From: Methanomassiliicoccus sp.
GTDB lineage: Archaea > Thermoplasmatota > Thermoplasmata > Methanomassiliicoccales > Methanomassiliicoccaceae
NCBI GenBank assembly: GCA_016109435.1
Contig: JAEILR010000007.1
Coordinates: 186,001-250,000 of the forward strand
DNA: 64,000 bases
Direction of reading: 5' to 3'
Made by a program: the position numbers and the translations under genes. Of the stretch, positions 17,855-26,106 are shown one piece after another. Position 1 is the stretch's first letter. The number at the start of each line of letters is the position of its first letter. The notes below the pieces were generated by a model. That model was not told the DNA's origin. It worked only from the letters and a program-made list of their open reading frames with translations, and did no database searches.

Positions 17855-18925
17855 CTACTTTCCTCCGAAATACTCCTGGCCTTCTGCCATCATCCGCTCG
17901 AAAGCGTCCCGGTCCCCGCTGTCCGCGGCCTCCCTGAGGTTGGCCACCGCCTTCTGGAGGTGCTCGAGGGCCTCCCGGTTGTGGGGGTTCAAGCTCTGGA
18001 TCTCATAATAAAGCTGCGCATTCTCCGAGGCCACGTTCCTGGCCGAGTCCGCCTGCCTGCGGAAGGTGGTGGACGCGGCGCTGTCCAGTTCCTTGAAGGA
18101 GCGACCGCTGTTCCGCAGCGCTTCGAAGAAGGCGATGTTGACCGCGTGGCTAAGCCCGAGCACATAGGCCATCAGGGGGTCGTGCTCCTCGACCTCCATC
18201 TCGATGATGTTGGAACCGTCCACCAGGGACCGCGCCGCCTCATTGGCCTCGGCCGAGCCGCAGTGGCAGATGACCAAGTTGCGGTCGATGATGGAGGCGG
18301 TGTCCGGCCCGAACATAGGGTGGATGGAGCAGACCTTGATGCCCTTGGCCGCACCGGCCCGAACCACCGGCACCAGGGGTGTTTTGATGGAGGCGACGTC
18401 CATCACCACTCCGCTAGGTTCGAGGGCGAATATCCGCTCCAGGATCTCCGGGGTCACCGATATGGGCGTGGCCAGGACAATCACTTCGGCGTCGCGCACC
18501 CCTCTCTCGAGGTCCCTCTCCACCGGGAACATGGGATTGTCCCCTTCATCGTACACCCGGATCTTGTGACTCCGGGAGGCGAAGAACCGGCAAAGCCACA
18601 TTCCCATCTGGCCGTTCCCACCCACGATGAGCATACGCTTGGACTGCTGGGGCCGGGGTATCCTCCCCTGCTGCTCGATGGACTCGCGGATGAGCAGGGT
18701 GGCGATCTGGCGGGCCGAGCCGGCGGACATGCCGAACTCCTTCGCCCGTTCCACGTACCGTCCGATGACCTTCTCCTCCACCGCCGGAGCGCGCAGGGGG
18801 ATGGACTCCGCGGCCTTCATCTGCCCCATCTCCACTGCCGCGGCCGTCCGGTTCGCCATCATGCGCAGGATCTCCCGGTCGATCTTCTCGATACGCTTCC
18901 TCACATCATCTATGCTCTCACGCAA
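17855..18925 (-). CDS. tyrA: Fused chorismate mutase / prephenate dehydrogenase (T-protein-like)
   Basis: About 356 residues. The N-terminal AroQ-class chorismate mutase (about 1-88) has ESIDDVRKRIEKIDREILRM and ends with ATLLIRESIEQQGR. The NAD(P)-binding prephenate dehydrogenase follows, with MLIVGGNGQMGMW and SIHPMFGPD and a C-terminal helical dimer domain. It makes prephenate and then 4-hydroxyphenylpyruvate. The start is set at TTG 18925 because GAGGTGAT lies about six bases before it; a GTG at 18934 sits inside that ribosome-binding site. It overlaps the end of aroC. Confidence 0.93.
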   Translation of the reverse strand: MRESIDDVRKRIEKIDREILRMMANRTAAAVEMGQMKAAESIPLRAPAVEEKVIGRYVERAKEFGMSAGSARQIATLLIRESIEQQGRIPRPQQSKRMLIVGGNGQMGMWLCRFFASRSHKIRVYDEGDNPMFPVERDLERGVRDAEVIVLATPISVTPEILERIFALEPSGVVMDVASIKTPLVPVVRAGAAKGIKVCSIHPMFGPDTASIIDRNLVICHCGSAEANEAARSLVDGSNIIEMEVEEHDPLMAYVLGLSHAVNIAFFEALRNSGRSFKELDSAASTTFRRQADSARNVASENAQLYYEIQSLNPHNREALEHLQKAVANLREAADSGDRDAFERMMAEGQEYFGGK

Positions 18926-19994
18926 TGAAATCACCTCTAAGGCACAGGTCGGCCAGCACCAGGGCGGTGGCCGCCTCGACCACCACCACGGCCCGGGGGA
19001 CTATGCACGGGTCATGCCTGCCCTCGACCTTGATGGTGGTGTCCTCCATCCGCTCGAGGTCTACGCTCTTCTGCTCCCGAGATATGGAGGCGGTGGGCTT
19101 GAACGCCACCTTCATGTCCAGGGGCATGCCGTTGGACAGCCCTCCGAGGACCCCTCCGGCGTTGTTGGTGACGGTGTAGATGTCTCCGTCCCGGACCTGG
19201 AACGCGTCGTTGTTCTCCGATCCCCTCAATCCAGCGGCGCGGAAACCGGCCCCGAACTCCACCCCCTTCACCCCGGGGATGGAGAACACCATCTTGGCCA
19301 GCTCACCCTCCAGGGAATCGAAGAATGGCTCCCCCACCCCGATGGGAAGGCCGACGGTCAGGCAGCGTACGACACCTCCGACGCTGTCCTCCTCCGTCCT
19401 CGCCTCCATGATCTCATGGATCATGTCCAGGGCGATGGCCGGATCGGCCGCCCGCACCGGGTTGTCCCTGCCCTGGCGGCGGACCTCCTTGAACGTCCGC
19501 TCCTCCCTGTCCTCGATCGGGCCGAGCTTCTGGGTGTACGCGGCGACCTGCACCCCGATGGTGCGCAGGACCTCCTTGGCCACCGCTCCCGCGGCCACCA
19601 TCGGCGCGGTCATGCGGCCGGAGAACTGCCCCCCGCCCCGCAGGTCGGCGCTCTCCCCGTACTTCTTCAGGGCGGTGAGGTCGGCATGCCCCGGACGGGG
19701 GGTGGTCCTGAACCTCTCGTACTTGGACGAGTCGGTGTCCCGGTTGGCGATGAACAGGACGACCGGCGCTCCGGTGGTCGCTCCGTCCACGACCCCGGCG
19801 AGCACCTCCACTAGGTCCTCCTCGGTCCTGGGGGTGCCCAGCGCGCCTGACGGCCTCCGCAGGTCCATCTCCCTCTGGATGTCCTCGCGGTCCACCTCGA
19901 TCCCCGGTGGAACTCCATCCAACACGCACCCGGTGCCCGGGCCGTGGCTGGAGCCGAAGATGGTGAGGCGGAGGCGGGTGCCGATGGTGTTCAA
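18918..19994 (-). CDS. aroC: Chorismate synthase
   Basis: A 358-residue FMN-dependent enzyme that converts EPSP to chorismate. Seen: TIFGSSHGPGTGCVLDG, TPRPGHADLTALKKYG, GGGQFSGRMTA, FGAGFRAAGLRGSENND and a late GRHDPCIVPRA. It overlaps aroA upstream by four bases and tyrA downstream by eight. Confidence 0.97.
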   Translation of the reverse strand: MNTIGTRLRLTIFGSSHGPGTGCVLDGVPPGIEVDREDIQREMDLRRPSGALGTPRTEEDLVEVLAGVVDGATTGAPVVLFIANRDTDSSKYERFRTTPRPGHADLTALKKYGESADLRGGGQFSGRMTAPMVAAGAVAKEVLRTIGVQVAAYTQKLGPIEDREERTFKEVRRQGRDNPVRAADPAIALDMIHEIMEARTEEDSVGGVVRCLTVGLPIGVGEPFFDSLEGELAKMVFSIPGVKGVEFGAGFRAAGLRGSENNDAFQVRDGDIYTVTNNAGGVLGGLSNGMPLDMKVAFKPTASISREQKSVDLERMEDTTIKVEGRHDPCIVPRAVVVVEAATALVLADLCLRGDFIA

Positions 19995-21259
19995 CCCGAT
20001 CCCTCCACGCTCGCGCCCAGCGCCTTCATGTCGCTCGCGAAGCGGGGGTATGAGACCTTATAGCAGTCACCGTCGGAGATGGTGGTCACGCCGTCAGCGA
20101 CCAGCCCGGCCACGGCGGTGGCCATCAGGATGCGGTGGTCGCCCGATGGATCGATGCTCCGCCCCTTCAGCGTGGTGGGTCCGCGGACGATGCAGCCGTC
20201 CTCCCGCTCCTCGATGTCCGCGCCCATGGAGCGAAGGAAAGAGGTGGTGGTGGCGATGCGGTCGCTCTCCTTGAACCTAAGATGTCTGGCGTTGGTCAGC
20301 TCGGTGACCCCGGAGGCCTGGGTGGCGAGCACCGCGAGGATGGGGAAGGCGTCAGGCATGTCCCCTACGTCCACCGCTCCGCCGCGCAGCTCTCCCTTCT
20401 CCACGGTCACCTCGGTGCCGCTCACGCCGACCCTGGCCCCGAACCTCTGCAGCACTTCCAGCACCCGCCGGTCGCCCTGGCGGTCCTGGGGGTCCAGCCC
20501 GGTCACCGTGACCTTCCCGGTCAGGGCCGCGGCCACCAGGGGGAAGGAGGCTGACGAGTAGTCCCCGGCGATGGCGTAGCTCTTGGGCCGGTATCTCTGG
20601 CCGCCCAGGACCCGGTAGCCGTTCTTGGTCTCGGTGGTGGTCACGTCGTGCAGCGCCATCATATCCCTGGTGATCTCCACGTAGGGCCGGGACATCAGCG
20701 GCGTGGTGATCACGATCTCGGTGTCCAGTTCCTTGAGCGCCGATGAGATCAGAAGGGAGGAGATGAACTGCGAGCTGATGTCGCCCTTGATATGTGCCCA
20801 CCTTCCCTTGTTCGGCCCCCTGATGGTGATCGGCGGGCTGCCGTTGTTGTTGACCGACACGGCCCGGACCCCCAGCTCGGTGAAGGCGTTCAGCAGTGGC
20901 TTCATCGGCCGCTGCTGAAGCGATCCGTCCCCGGTGAGGGTGACGTTGTATGGGAGCAGCGACGCGATCCCTGACAGCAGCCTCAGGGTGGTGCCCGAAT
21001 TGGCGCAGTCGATGGGGTCGCTGGGCGCCTTGAGCTTCCCTCCGCGGACCACCAGGTCGTCCCCTTCGGTGCGGATGATGGCCCCGAACTGCTGCATCCC
21101 GTTGACGGTGGCCAGGGTGTCCCCGCTCATCAACGGGCCGCTCAGCCGGGAGTCCCCGTTGGCCAGGGAGGCCAGTACTATCGCCCGGTGGGTGTAGCTC
21201 TTGGACGGAGGGGCGGCCACCCGGCCGTTGACCGACGACCGCCGGACCTGCAGCTTCAT
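19991..21259 (-). CDS. aroA: 3-phosphoshikimate 1-carboxyvinyltransferase (EPSP synthase)
   Basis: 422 residues. Seen: PPSKSYTHRAIVLASLA (Lys and Ser for PEP/shikimate-3-P), NSGTTLRLLSGIASL, GDGSLQQRPM, and late RHLRFKESDRI with a following DHRILMA. The start MKLQVRRSSV at 21259 overlaps the shikimate kinase stop by four bases; the longer upstream frame is an overlap artefact. Confidence 0.96.
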   Translation of the reverse strand: MKLQVRRSSVNGRVAAPPSKSYTHRAIVLASLANGDSRLSGPLMSGDTLATVNGMQQFGAIIRTEGDDLVVRGGKLKAPSDPIDCANSGTTLRLLSGIASLLPYNVTLTGDGSLQQRPMKPLLNAFTELGVRAVSVNNNGSPPITIRGPNKGRWAHIKGDISSQFISSLLISSALKELDTEIVITTPLMSRPYVEITRDMMALHDVTTTETKNGYRVLGGQRYRPKSYAIAGDYSSASFPLVAAALTGKVTVTGLDPQDRQGDRRVLEVLQRFGARVGVSGTEVTVEKGELRGGAVDVGDMPDAFPILAVLATQASGVTELTNARHLRFKESDRIATTTSFLRSMGADIEEREDGCIVRGPTTLKGRSIDPSGDHRILMATAVAGLVADGVTTISDGDCYKVSYPRFASDMKALGASVEGSG

Positions 21260-22113
21260 GCCCTGCCCTCCGGGTTGCGGACCCTCACTTCGAGCAGATC
21301 GTACCCGGACATCGCCTCGGTGAACTCCTTCACCTTGTCCTCCACCACCACCATGACCGTCGCCGGCCCGGTGCCGCTGAGGCCGGCCGCCAGCGCCCCG
21401 TTCATGAGCGCCTTCAGCTGGACCTCGGGATCGAGCCCCAGGGCGGTGCTGTAGCACAGCCCGTTGAGGGTGAGGGCGCGGTGGCGGTCCCCTTCCAGGG
21501 CGTGGTGGAAGGCGAGGTCCACCAGGCCGCTGACCGCCTTGATCCGCTCCCGGGGCAGGTCGGCCTTGCGCACGGTGAACTCAGGGATGTGGATTAGCAC
21601 CCGGACGTAATCGGGAAAGTTCTCGTGTACCAGCAACTCCTCGGAGCGGTTGTCGGTGATGACCATCCCTCCGAGGTGGCAGGCACAGGCATCATCGAAC
21701 GCCCCGGTGATGGAGACCTTGGCCTCCACCGCCGCCCGGGTGCCTATCCGCACCGCGTCTAGCGGCTCCATCTCCTGGCCCAGGGCGTCGAGGGTCGCCA
21801 GCACGATGGCGTTGGCCGCCGCGCTGCTGCTCTTCAGCCCCTTGGAGATCGGTATCTGGGACCTGGTGCGGACCTCGGCGTGGTACTTCCTTCCTTCCGC
21901 CACTCGTTCGAGGACCCCCTGCACGCATCGCTCGGCCAGGACGGTGCTCTCTCCGGGATGGCCGTCCATCACCACGCTGACGCCGTCGCCCTCCGAAAGC
22001 TCTACCGTCGCCTCGGTCCTGAGGTCCAGTCCGAACGCGGCCCCCTTCCCCATAGCAATGGCGTTAACAATGGTGGCGGCGCCGTGGCTCGCTCCCGTAC
22101 CCTTCATGTTCAT
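21256..22113 (-). CDS. aroK: Archaeal shikimate kinase (GHMP kinase family)
   Basis: A 285-residue GHMP-superfamily kinase of the archaeal type, unrelated to bacterial AroK. Seen: GTGASHGAATIVNAIAMGKGAAFG, the ATP-binding PISKGLKSSSAAANAIV loop and the late AGLSGTGPATVMV motif. The ATG at 22113 overlaps the aroDE stop by one base; a GTG immediately before it (22116) is an alternative start. Confidence 0.94.
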   Translation of the reverse strand: MNMKGTGASHGAATIVNAIAMGKGAAFGLDLRTEATVELSEGDGVSVVMDGHPGESTVLAERCVQGVLERVAEGRKYHAEVRTRSQIPISKGLKSSSAAANAIVLATLDALGQEMEPLDAVRIGTRAAVEAKVSITGAFDDACACHLGGMVITDNRSEELLVHENFPDYVRVLIHIPEFTVRKADLPRERIKAVSGLVDLAFHHALEGDRHRALTLNGLCYSTALGLDPEVQLKALMNGALAAGLSGTGPATVMVVVEDKVKEFTEAMSGYDLLEVRVRNPEGRA

Positions 22114-23564
22114 CACGTCCTCGCGCCCTCGGCCATGGCCTCATAGGGAGGCCTTTGCCCGGTCCAGGCTTCAAAAGCATCCATAGCTTGATAGATTAAC
22201 ATTTCGATTCCCGAAATGGTCTTGGCCCCCCGGGCGGCGGCTTCGGTGAGGAAGGGCGTGTTGACCGGATTGTAGACCAGGTCCACCGCCCATCGTCCCG
22301 GGCGGAACACCCCGGGGTCCACCGGCAGCTCGTTGGGAAAGTCCTTCATGCCCACCGGGGTGCAGTTGACCACCATGTCGAACTCCATCCGCGGAAGGTC
22401 CCCGTGCCCGGCCACCCGGCCGGAGAACGCCTTGGCCAGCTCCTGCGCCCGGGAGGCGGTGCGGTCGGTAACCCAGATGCGGGCGCCCCTCCTTTCGAGG
22501 ACGGCGCAGCAGGCCCTCGCCGCTCCTCCCGCTCCGATCACCAGGACCTCCTTGCCCTTGGGATCGGCCCCCGCGGCGAGCAGGGACGCCTCCAGGCCGG
22601 TGACGTCGGTGTTCCTTCCTTCCAATGTCCCGTCGCGGTTGACGATGGTGTTCACCGCCCCCACCCTTCGGGCCAGTGGATCGATCGAATCCAGGAGCTT
22701 CATCACTCCTTCCTTGTGGGGCATGGTGACGTTGAGGCCGCGGATGCCGATCTCCCTCACCAGCTCGATAAGGTCCGGAAGCTCGTCCGACGAGGCGGGG
22801 AAGGCGAGGTACTTCCCGGGCAGCCCCAGCGCCCGGAAGGCGTGGTCGTGCATGGCCGGTGACCGGGAGTGGCCGAGAGGTTGCCCGGTGATGCCGGTGA
22901 TGACCGGATGGTCCCCCAGCGCCTTGACCGTGGACACGTCCAGCTGCCCCGGCGCGGACTCCTTCCCCTTCTCCAGGGAAGCGTAGGTGAACGCGCTGCC
23001 GAAGGCCTCGGGCATGACCCTGGTCACCTCTCCCAGTTCCCCCATGCCGATGAGCACGAACTGGTTGCCGGTGGCGGAGAACATCCTCGCCGCCTCGCGC
23101 AGGCGCAGCAGGTCGCCGATGCCATTGACCCGGAACGCCGCCTTGGCCAGGTCACCCTTGGAGGCGGTGGTCACCAGCGCGTCCAGGATCCCTCCGAGGT
23201 CCGGGGTGCCGGCATGGTCGTGATAGGAGCAGATGATGCCGGTGTTCTTCAGCTCCCGGCCCATCCGCCGGACCAGGGAGGAATCATGCTCGATGTCCAG
23301 GTACTCGAACCCGATGCGCACCGCCCGGCGGAAGAACCGCAGGCGCCCCTCATCGTCCAGCTCCGAGCCGCCGCCCTGGGCCGTCGTCCTCAGGGTGGCA
23401 ATTCGCGGCAGCTCCAGCTTTCGGAAGGGGGACAGGTCATCGGGCAGCGCCCGCATCCGGTCGAAGCGTACCTCCAGCAGGTCCGCTCCTCGCTCCTGGG
23501 CGGCGATGCCTGCAGCTACCGCATCCTTGACATTGTCCTCGATCAGGGAAACACAGACCTTCAT
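22113..23564 (-). CDS. aroDE: Fused type I 3-dehydroquinate dehydratase / shikimate dehydrogenase
   Basis: 483 residues carrying two consecutive shikimate steps. Domain 1 (about 1-215) is type I dehydroquinase: LLEVRFDRM, catalytic His in IICSYHDH, Schiff-base Lys in DLAKAAFRVNG. Domain 2 (about 218-483) is AroE: HSRSPAMHDHAF, catalytic Lys in NVTMPHKEGV, GRNTDVTG, NAD(P) loop GAGGAARA, and NCTPVGM. There is no internal stop or start between domains. It overlaps aroB' and aroK by one base each. Many archaea have separate aroD and aroE genes. Confidence 0.95.
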   Translation of the reverse strand: MKVCVSLIEDNVKDAVAAGIAAQERGADLLEVRFDRMRALPDDLSPFRKLELPRIATLRTTAQGGGSELDDEGRLRFFRRAVRIGFEYLDIEHDSSLVRRMGRELKNTGIICSYHDHAGTPDLGGILDALVTTASKGDLAKAAFRVNGIGDLLRLREAARMFSATGNQFVLIGMGELGEVTRVMPEAFGSAFTYASLEKGKESAPGQLDVSTVKALGDHPVITGITGQPLGHSRSPAMHDHAFRALGLPGKYLAFPASSDELPDLIELVREIGIRGLNVTMPHKEGVMKLLDSIDPLARRVGAVNTIVNRDGTLEGRNTDVTGLEASLLAAGADPKGKEVLVIGAGGAARACCAVLERRGARIWVTDRTASRAQELAKAFSGRVAGHGDLPRMEFDMVVNCTPVGMKDFPNELPVDPGVFRPGRWAVDLVYNPVNTPFLTEAAARGAKTISGIEMLIYQAMDAFEAWTGQRPPYEAMAEGART

Positions 23565-24592
23565 CAGCTCTCCGTTATCGTCTCACTGATGCTGTGGCCG
23601 AAGTGCCTCCCGCCCTCCTCCAGCCTGACCAGCACCTTCTGACCGACCTTGAGGTCGGAAACGGAGACCGGCCCGTCGGGAGTGCACAGCCTGATGGTCT
23701 CCGCGTTCTGGAGAATAGTGCTGTACCTTCTTTGCTTTTCCCCTGCCTCGACGAGCAGCAGCGGACGGCGCTCGATCTTCGAACGGCCGACCACCGCCTT
23801 CCTCGTGCTGCCCTCGCCGTCGACGGCCAGCACCTCTTCCCCGCCCCGGAGCTCGGAGAGATACTTGGTCTTGCCGTCGGCCATGAGGACGTAGGAGTGC
23901 ACCGCGCCGGCGTTGACCCGGAACGGGCGGGCGGCGACGTACTCGCTCTCCGCCGCCTCCGAGCCGATGAGGAACAGGCAGGAGGACTGGGACCCGACCA
24001 GCATGCCCTCGCCGATCCTCAGCAGGGAACAGGTGTCGACGCACACCCGGTCGCCCATGGTGAGGGGCTTGATGGCGGTCACCGGGATCGCGGTAAGCTC
24101 CACCTCCGCCAGGGCGTGGTGGGCAAGGTCGGAGAACTCGCGGAGGGTGGGCGGTTCGGCCTCGATCACCACTCCGTCGGCGCCCCGCTCCATGGTCTCC
24201 AGGAATAGCTTCGCCTCCGCCGGGTCGGACGCTGACGCCAGCAGTTTGGTGTCGGAGGTATGGAACTCGGCGATGAGGTTCTCCAGGGGGATGACCTTCC
24301 AGTCGGTGGAGGAAATGACCAGGTAGCGGACCTTCCCCCGCAGCGCGGACGCCCTCTGGAGGTCCGCGGGCCCGGAGATGCGCACGATGGCCCCGACCCT
24401 GTCCCCATCGGAGAAGATGTCATCGCCCTTCGCCACCAGCGGCTCGAACCTACCCAGCCGGGCGAGGCTGTCGTCCCCTTCCCGCACCACGATGGTGGTG
24501 AGTCCCGCTTCCAGCGCGGCGGACACCATCTGCTTTCTCTCCTCGTACGAAGCGGGCAGGTCGGCCCGCACCCAGATAATCTTGGGCGTCAT
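23564..24592 (-). CDS. aroB': Archaeal 3-dehydroquinate synthase II (AroB')
   Basis: A 342-residue DHQ synthase II family protein (COG1465). It performs the NAD-dependent oxidative deamination/cyclisation of 2-amino-3,7-dideoxyheptulosonate to 3-dehydroquinate, replacing bacterial AroB. Seen: N-terminal KIIWVRADLP, the central GDRVCVDTCSLLRIGEGMLVG segment, VAARPFRVNAGAVHSYV and the late ILQNAETIRLC. It starts four bases after the aroA' stop and overlaps aroDE by one base. Confidence 0.95.
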   Translation of the reverse strand: MTPKIIWVRADLPASYEERKQMVSAALEAGLTTIVVREGDDSLARLGRFEPLVAKGDDIFSDGDRVGAIVRISGPADLQRASALRGKVRYLVISSTDWKVIPLENLIAEFHTSDTKLLASASDPAEAKLFLETMERGADGVVIEAEPPTLREFSDLAHHALAEVELTAIPVTAIKPLTMGDRVCVDTCSLLRIGEGMLVGSQSSCLFLIGSEAAESEYVAARPFRVNAGAVHSYVLMADGKTKYLSELRGGEEVLAVDGEGSTRKAVVGRSKIERRPLLLVEAGEKQRRYSTILQNAETIRLCTPDGPVSVSDLKVGQKVLVRLEEGGRHFGHSISETITES

Positions 24593-24596
24593 GCTC

Positions 24597-25388
24597 TTAC
24601 TCCAACCGCTTCATCGCCTCGTCCACCTCTGCGTCGCGGAGGACGATGTCGGCCACGGCCTGGGTCATCCCGGTGACGTTGCGGTGCTGGAAGATGTTCC
24701 TCCCGATGCTCACCCCGCTCCCGCCGGCCTCCAGGGAATCCTTCACCATCTGAAGGAGGTCCCGGTCGGAGTCCATCTTCGGCCCTCCGGCGATGACCAC
24801 GGGGATGATCGCTCCCCTCACCACCTCGCGGAAGGAATCGATGTCCCCGGTGTAGGAGGTCTTGACGATGTCCGCTCCCAGCTCCATGCCCACCCGGGCG
24901 CACTGCTTGATGAGGTCCACGTCGTAGCCGCTCTTGATGTCCTTGCCCCGGGGGTAGATCATGACCAGGAGCGGTACACCCCACTCGTTGCACTCCCTGG
25001 AGATCTGTCCGAAGTCGCGCAGCATGTACGGCTCGGTGTCCGCCCCGATGTTGACGTGGATGGACACAGCGTCCGCTCCCATCTTGAGCGACTCCTCCAC
25101 CGTGGTCACCAGCACCTTGGAGTTGGGATCGGGGGAGAGGGAGGTCGAGGCCGAAAGGTGAACGATGAGGCCGATATCATGGCCGAAGGAACGGTGACCA
25201 TAAGGCACCACGCCCTTGTGCATGACGACAGCGGTGGCCCCACCCCGGGAGACCCTGTCGATGGTGGCCTTCATGTCCACTAGCCCCTTGATCGGCCCCA
25301 TGGTGATGCCATGGTCCACGGGCACGATTACTGCCCGGCCGGTGTTCCTGTCGATGATCCGCTCGATGCGGATGTCCTTTCCTGACAT
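24597..25388 (-). CDS. aroA': 2-amino-3,7-dideoxy-D-threo-hept-6-ulosonate synthase (AroA')
   Basis: A 263-residue class I aldolase-type enzyme that condenses aspartate semialdehyde with 6-deoxy-5-ketofructose 1-phosphate in the archaeal aromatic route. Seen: VPVDHGITMGP (Asp25, His26), VMIYPRGKD with Tyr145, Schiff-base Lys176 in IVKTSYTGD, and IAGGPKMDSD. The start at 25388 has GAGGCG upstream and a TATA box about 40 bases away. It is the first gene of the superoperon that ends with COG2122. The related fructose-1,6-bisphosphate aldolase family is a less likely alternative. Confidence 0.93.
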   Translation of the reverse strand: MSGKDIRIERIIDRNTGRAVIVPVDHGITMGPIKGLVDMKATIDRVSRGGATAVVMHKGVVPYGHRSFGHDIGLIVHLSASTSLSPDPNSKVLVTTVEESLKMGADAVSIHVNIGADTEPYMLRDFGQISRECNEWGVPLLVMIYPRGKDIKSGYDVDLIKQCARVGMELGADIVKTSYTGDIDSFREVVRGAIIPVVIAGGPKMDSDRDLLQMVKDSLEAGGSGVSIGRNIFQHRNVTGMTQAVADIVLRDAEVDEAMKRLE

Positions 25389-25403
25389 TGGTTCGCCTCG
25401 CTT

Positions 25404-25420
25404 GCTAGACAATATCTAGC
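25404..25420. promoter_or_regulatory. Inverted repeat at the aro superoperon start site, candidate operator
   Basis: A perfect 6-bp inverted repeat GCTAGA-N5-TCTAGC lies between the minus-strand TATA box (25424-25430) and the aroA' ATG (25388). It overlaps the expected transcription start near 25400. A bound protein there would block initiation. Confidence 0.45.
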
Positions 25421-25423
25421 ACG

Positions 25424-25430
25424 TATATAC
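25424..25430 (-). promoter_or_regulatory. TATA box of the aro-asd-homocysteine superoperon
   Basis: The minus strand reads GGTATATACG here; the predicted transcript start is about 25 bases downstream near 25400, with a 12-base leader before aroA'. Confidence 0.55.
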
Positions 25431-25559
25431 CGTTTACCGTCACCCGCCGGGTCCGCGGCCGGCGGGACGGAGGGGACATCGTCATGTGATGTAATATGGT
25501 TGCATCTCCAGCCCACAGCATAAGTAAGCTTCATAACTGCCCGCACCGTTGTTCCGCTC

Positions 25560-26060
25560 ATGTGGTACTCACTCTCCAAGCATTTCGGTCGGTATCCCTC
25601 CCAGGGCAAGGTGGCGAAGCTGTTGCTGGCCAACGGCCTGCGGGTAAAGGACGGGAGAGTGTTCTGCGGGGAGATAGAGATCGGTGACGTGGCCATAGCC
25701 AGGGCGGCCGGGGTCGACCGGCGCATCGTTCGTTCGGCGGTCACCACCATCGAAAAGGAGGAGGAGCTGCGACGGGTGTATTCCGCCCTGCGGCCGACGG
25801 CCATGCTCAAGGACGTGGCTCCGGCCATGCACTGGAGCTGCATCGAGGTGATCCCCACCGATGCCCACGTCCCCGGCATCATCGCCGACGTGACCGGGGT
25901 GATCGCGGAGGCGGGCATAAGCGTCCGCCAGGCGCTGGTGGACGACCCGGAAATGGTCGATGAGCCCCGACTGTACGTCATCACCGGGAGCGAGGTGCCC
26001 CCGGAGATGATCCCCCGCATCAAGGCCTGCCGGGGCGTCAAGAGCATCCTCCTGCACTGA
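25560..26060 (+). CDS. ACT-domain regulator of amino acid metabolism (COG2150 type)
   Basis: A 166-residue protein with an N-terminal winged-helix-like part (KHFGRYPSQGKVAKLLLANG, then GVDRRIVRSAVTTI, about 1-70) and a C-terminal ACT domain (about 90-166). The ACT signature is VPGIIADVTGVIAEAGISVRQ. Family members are predicted amino-acid-sensing regulators. It is divergent from the aro superoperon, whose promoter carries an inverted repeat, so it is a natural candidate for its regulator; the effector (an aromatic amino acid or Met) is inferred only. Confidence 0.8.
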   Translation: MWYSLSKHFGRYPSQGKVAKLLLANGLRVKDGRVFCGEIEIGDVAIARAAGVDRRIVRSAVTTIEKEEELRRVYSALRPTAMLKDVAPAMHWSCIEVIPTDAHVPGIIADVTGVIAEAGISVRQALVDDPEMVDEPRLYVITGSEVPPEMIPRIKACRGVKSILLH

Positions 26061-26106
26061 GAGTGGTCCGCTGGAGGAGAACGGCCGCGACCTCAGCTAC
26101 CTCGGG

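Noticed and set aside
16595-18928. A 777-codon plus-strand frame opposite asd, tyrA and COG1900
   Set aside because: Shadow of three well-identified minus-strand genes; composition is typical of antisense frames.
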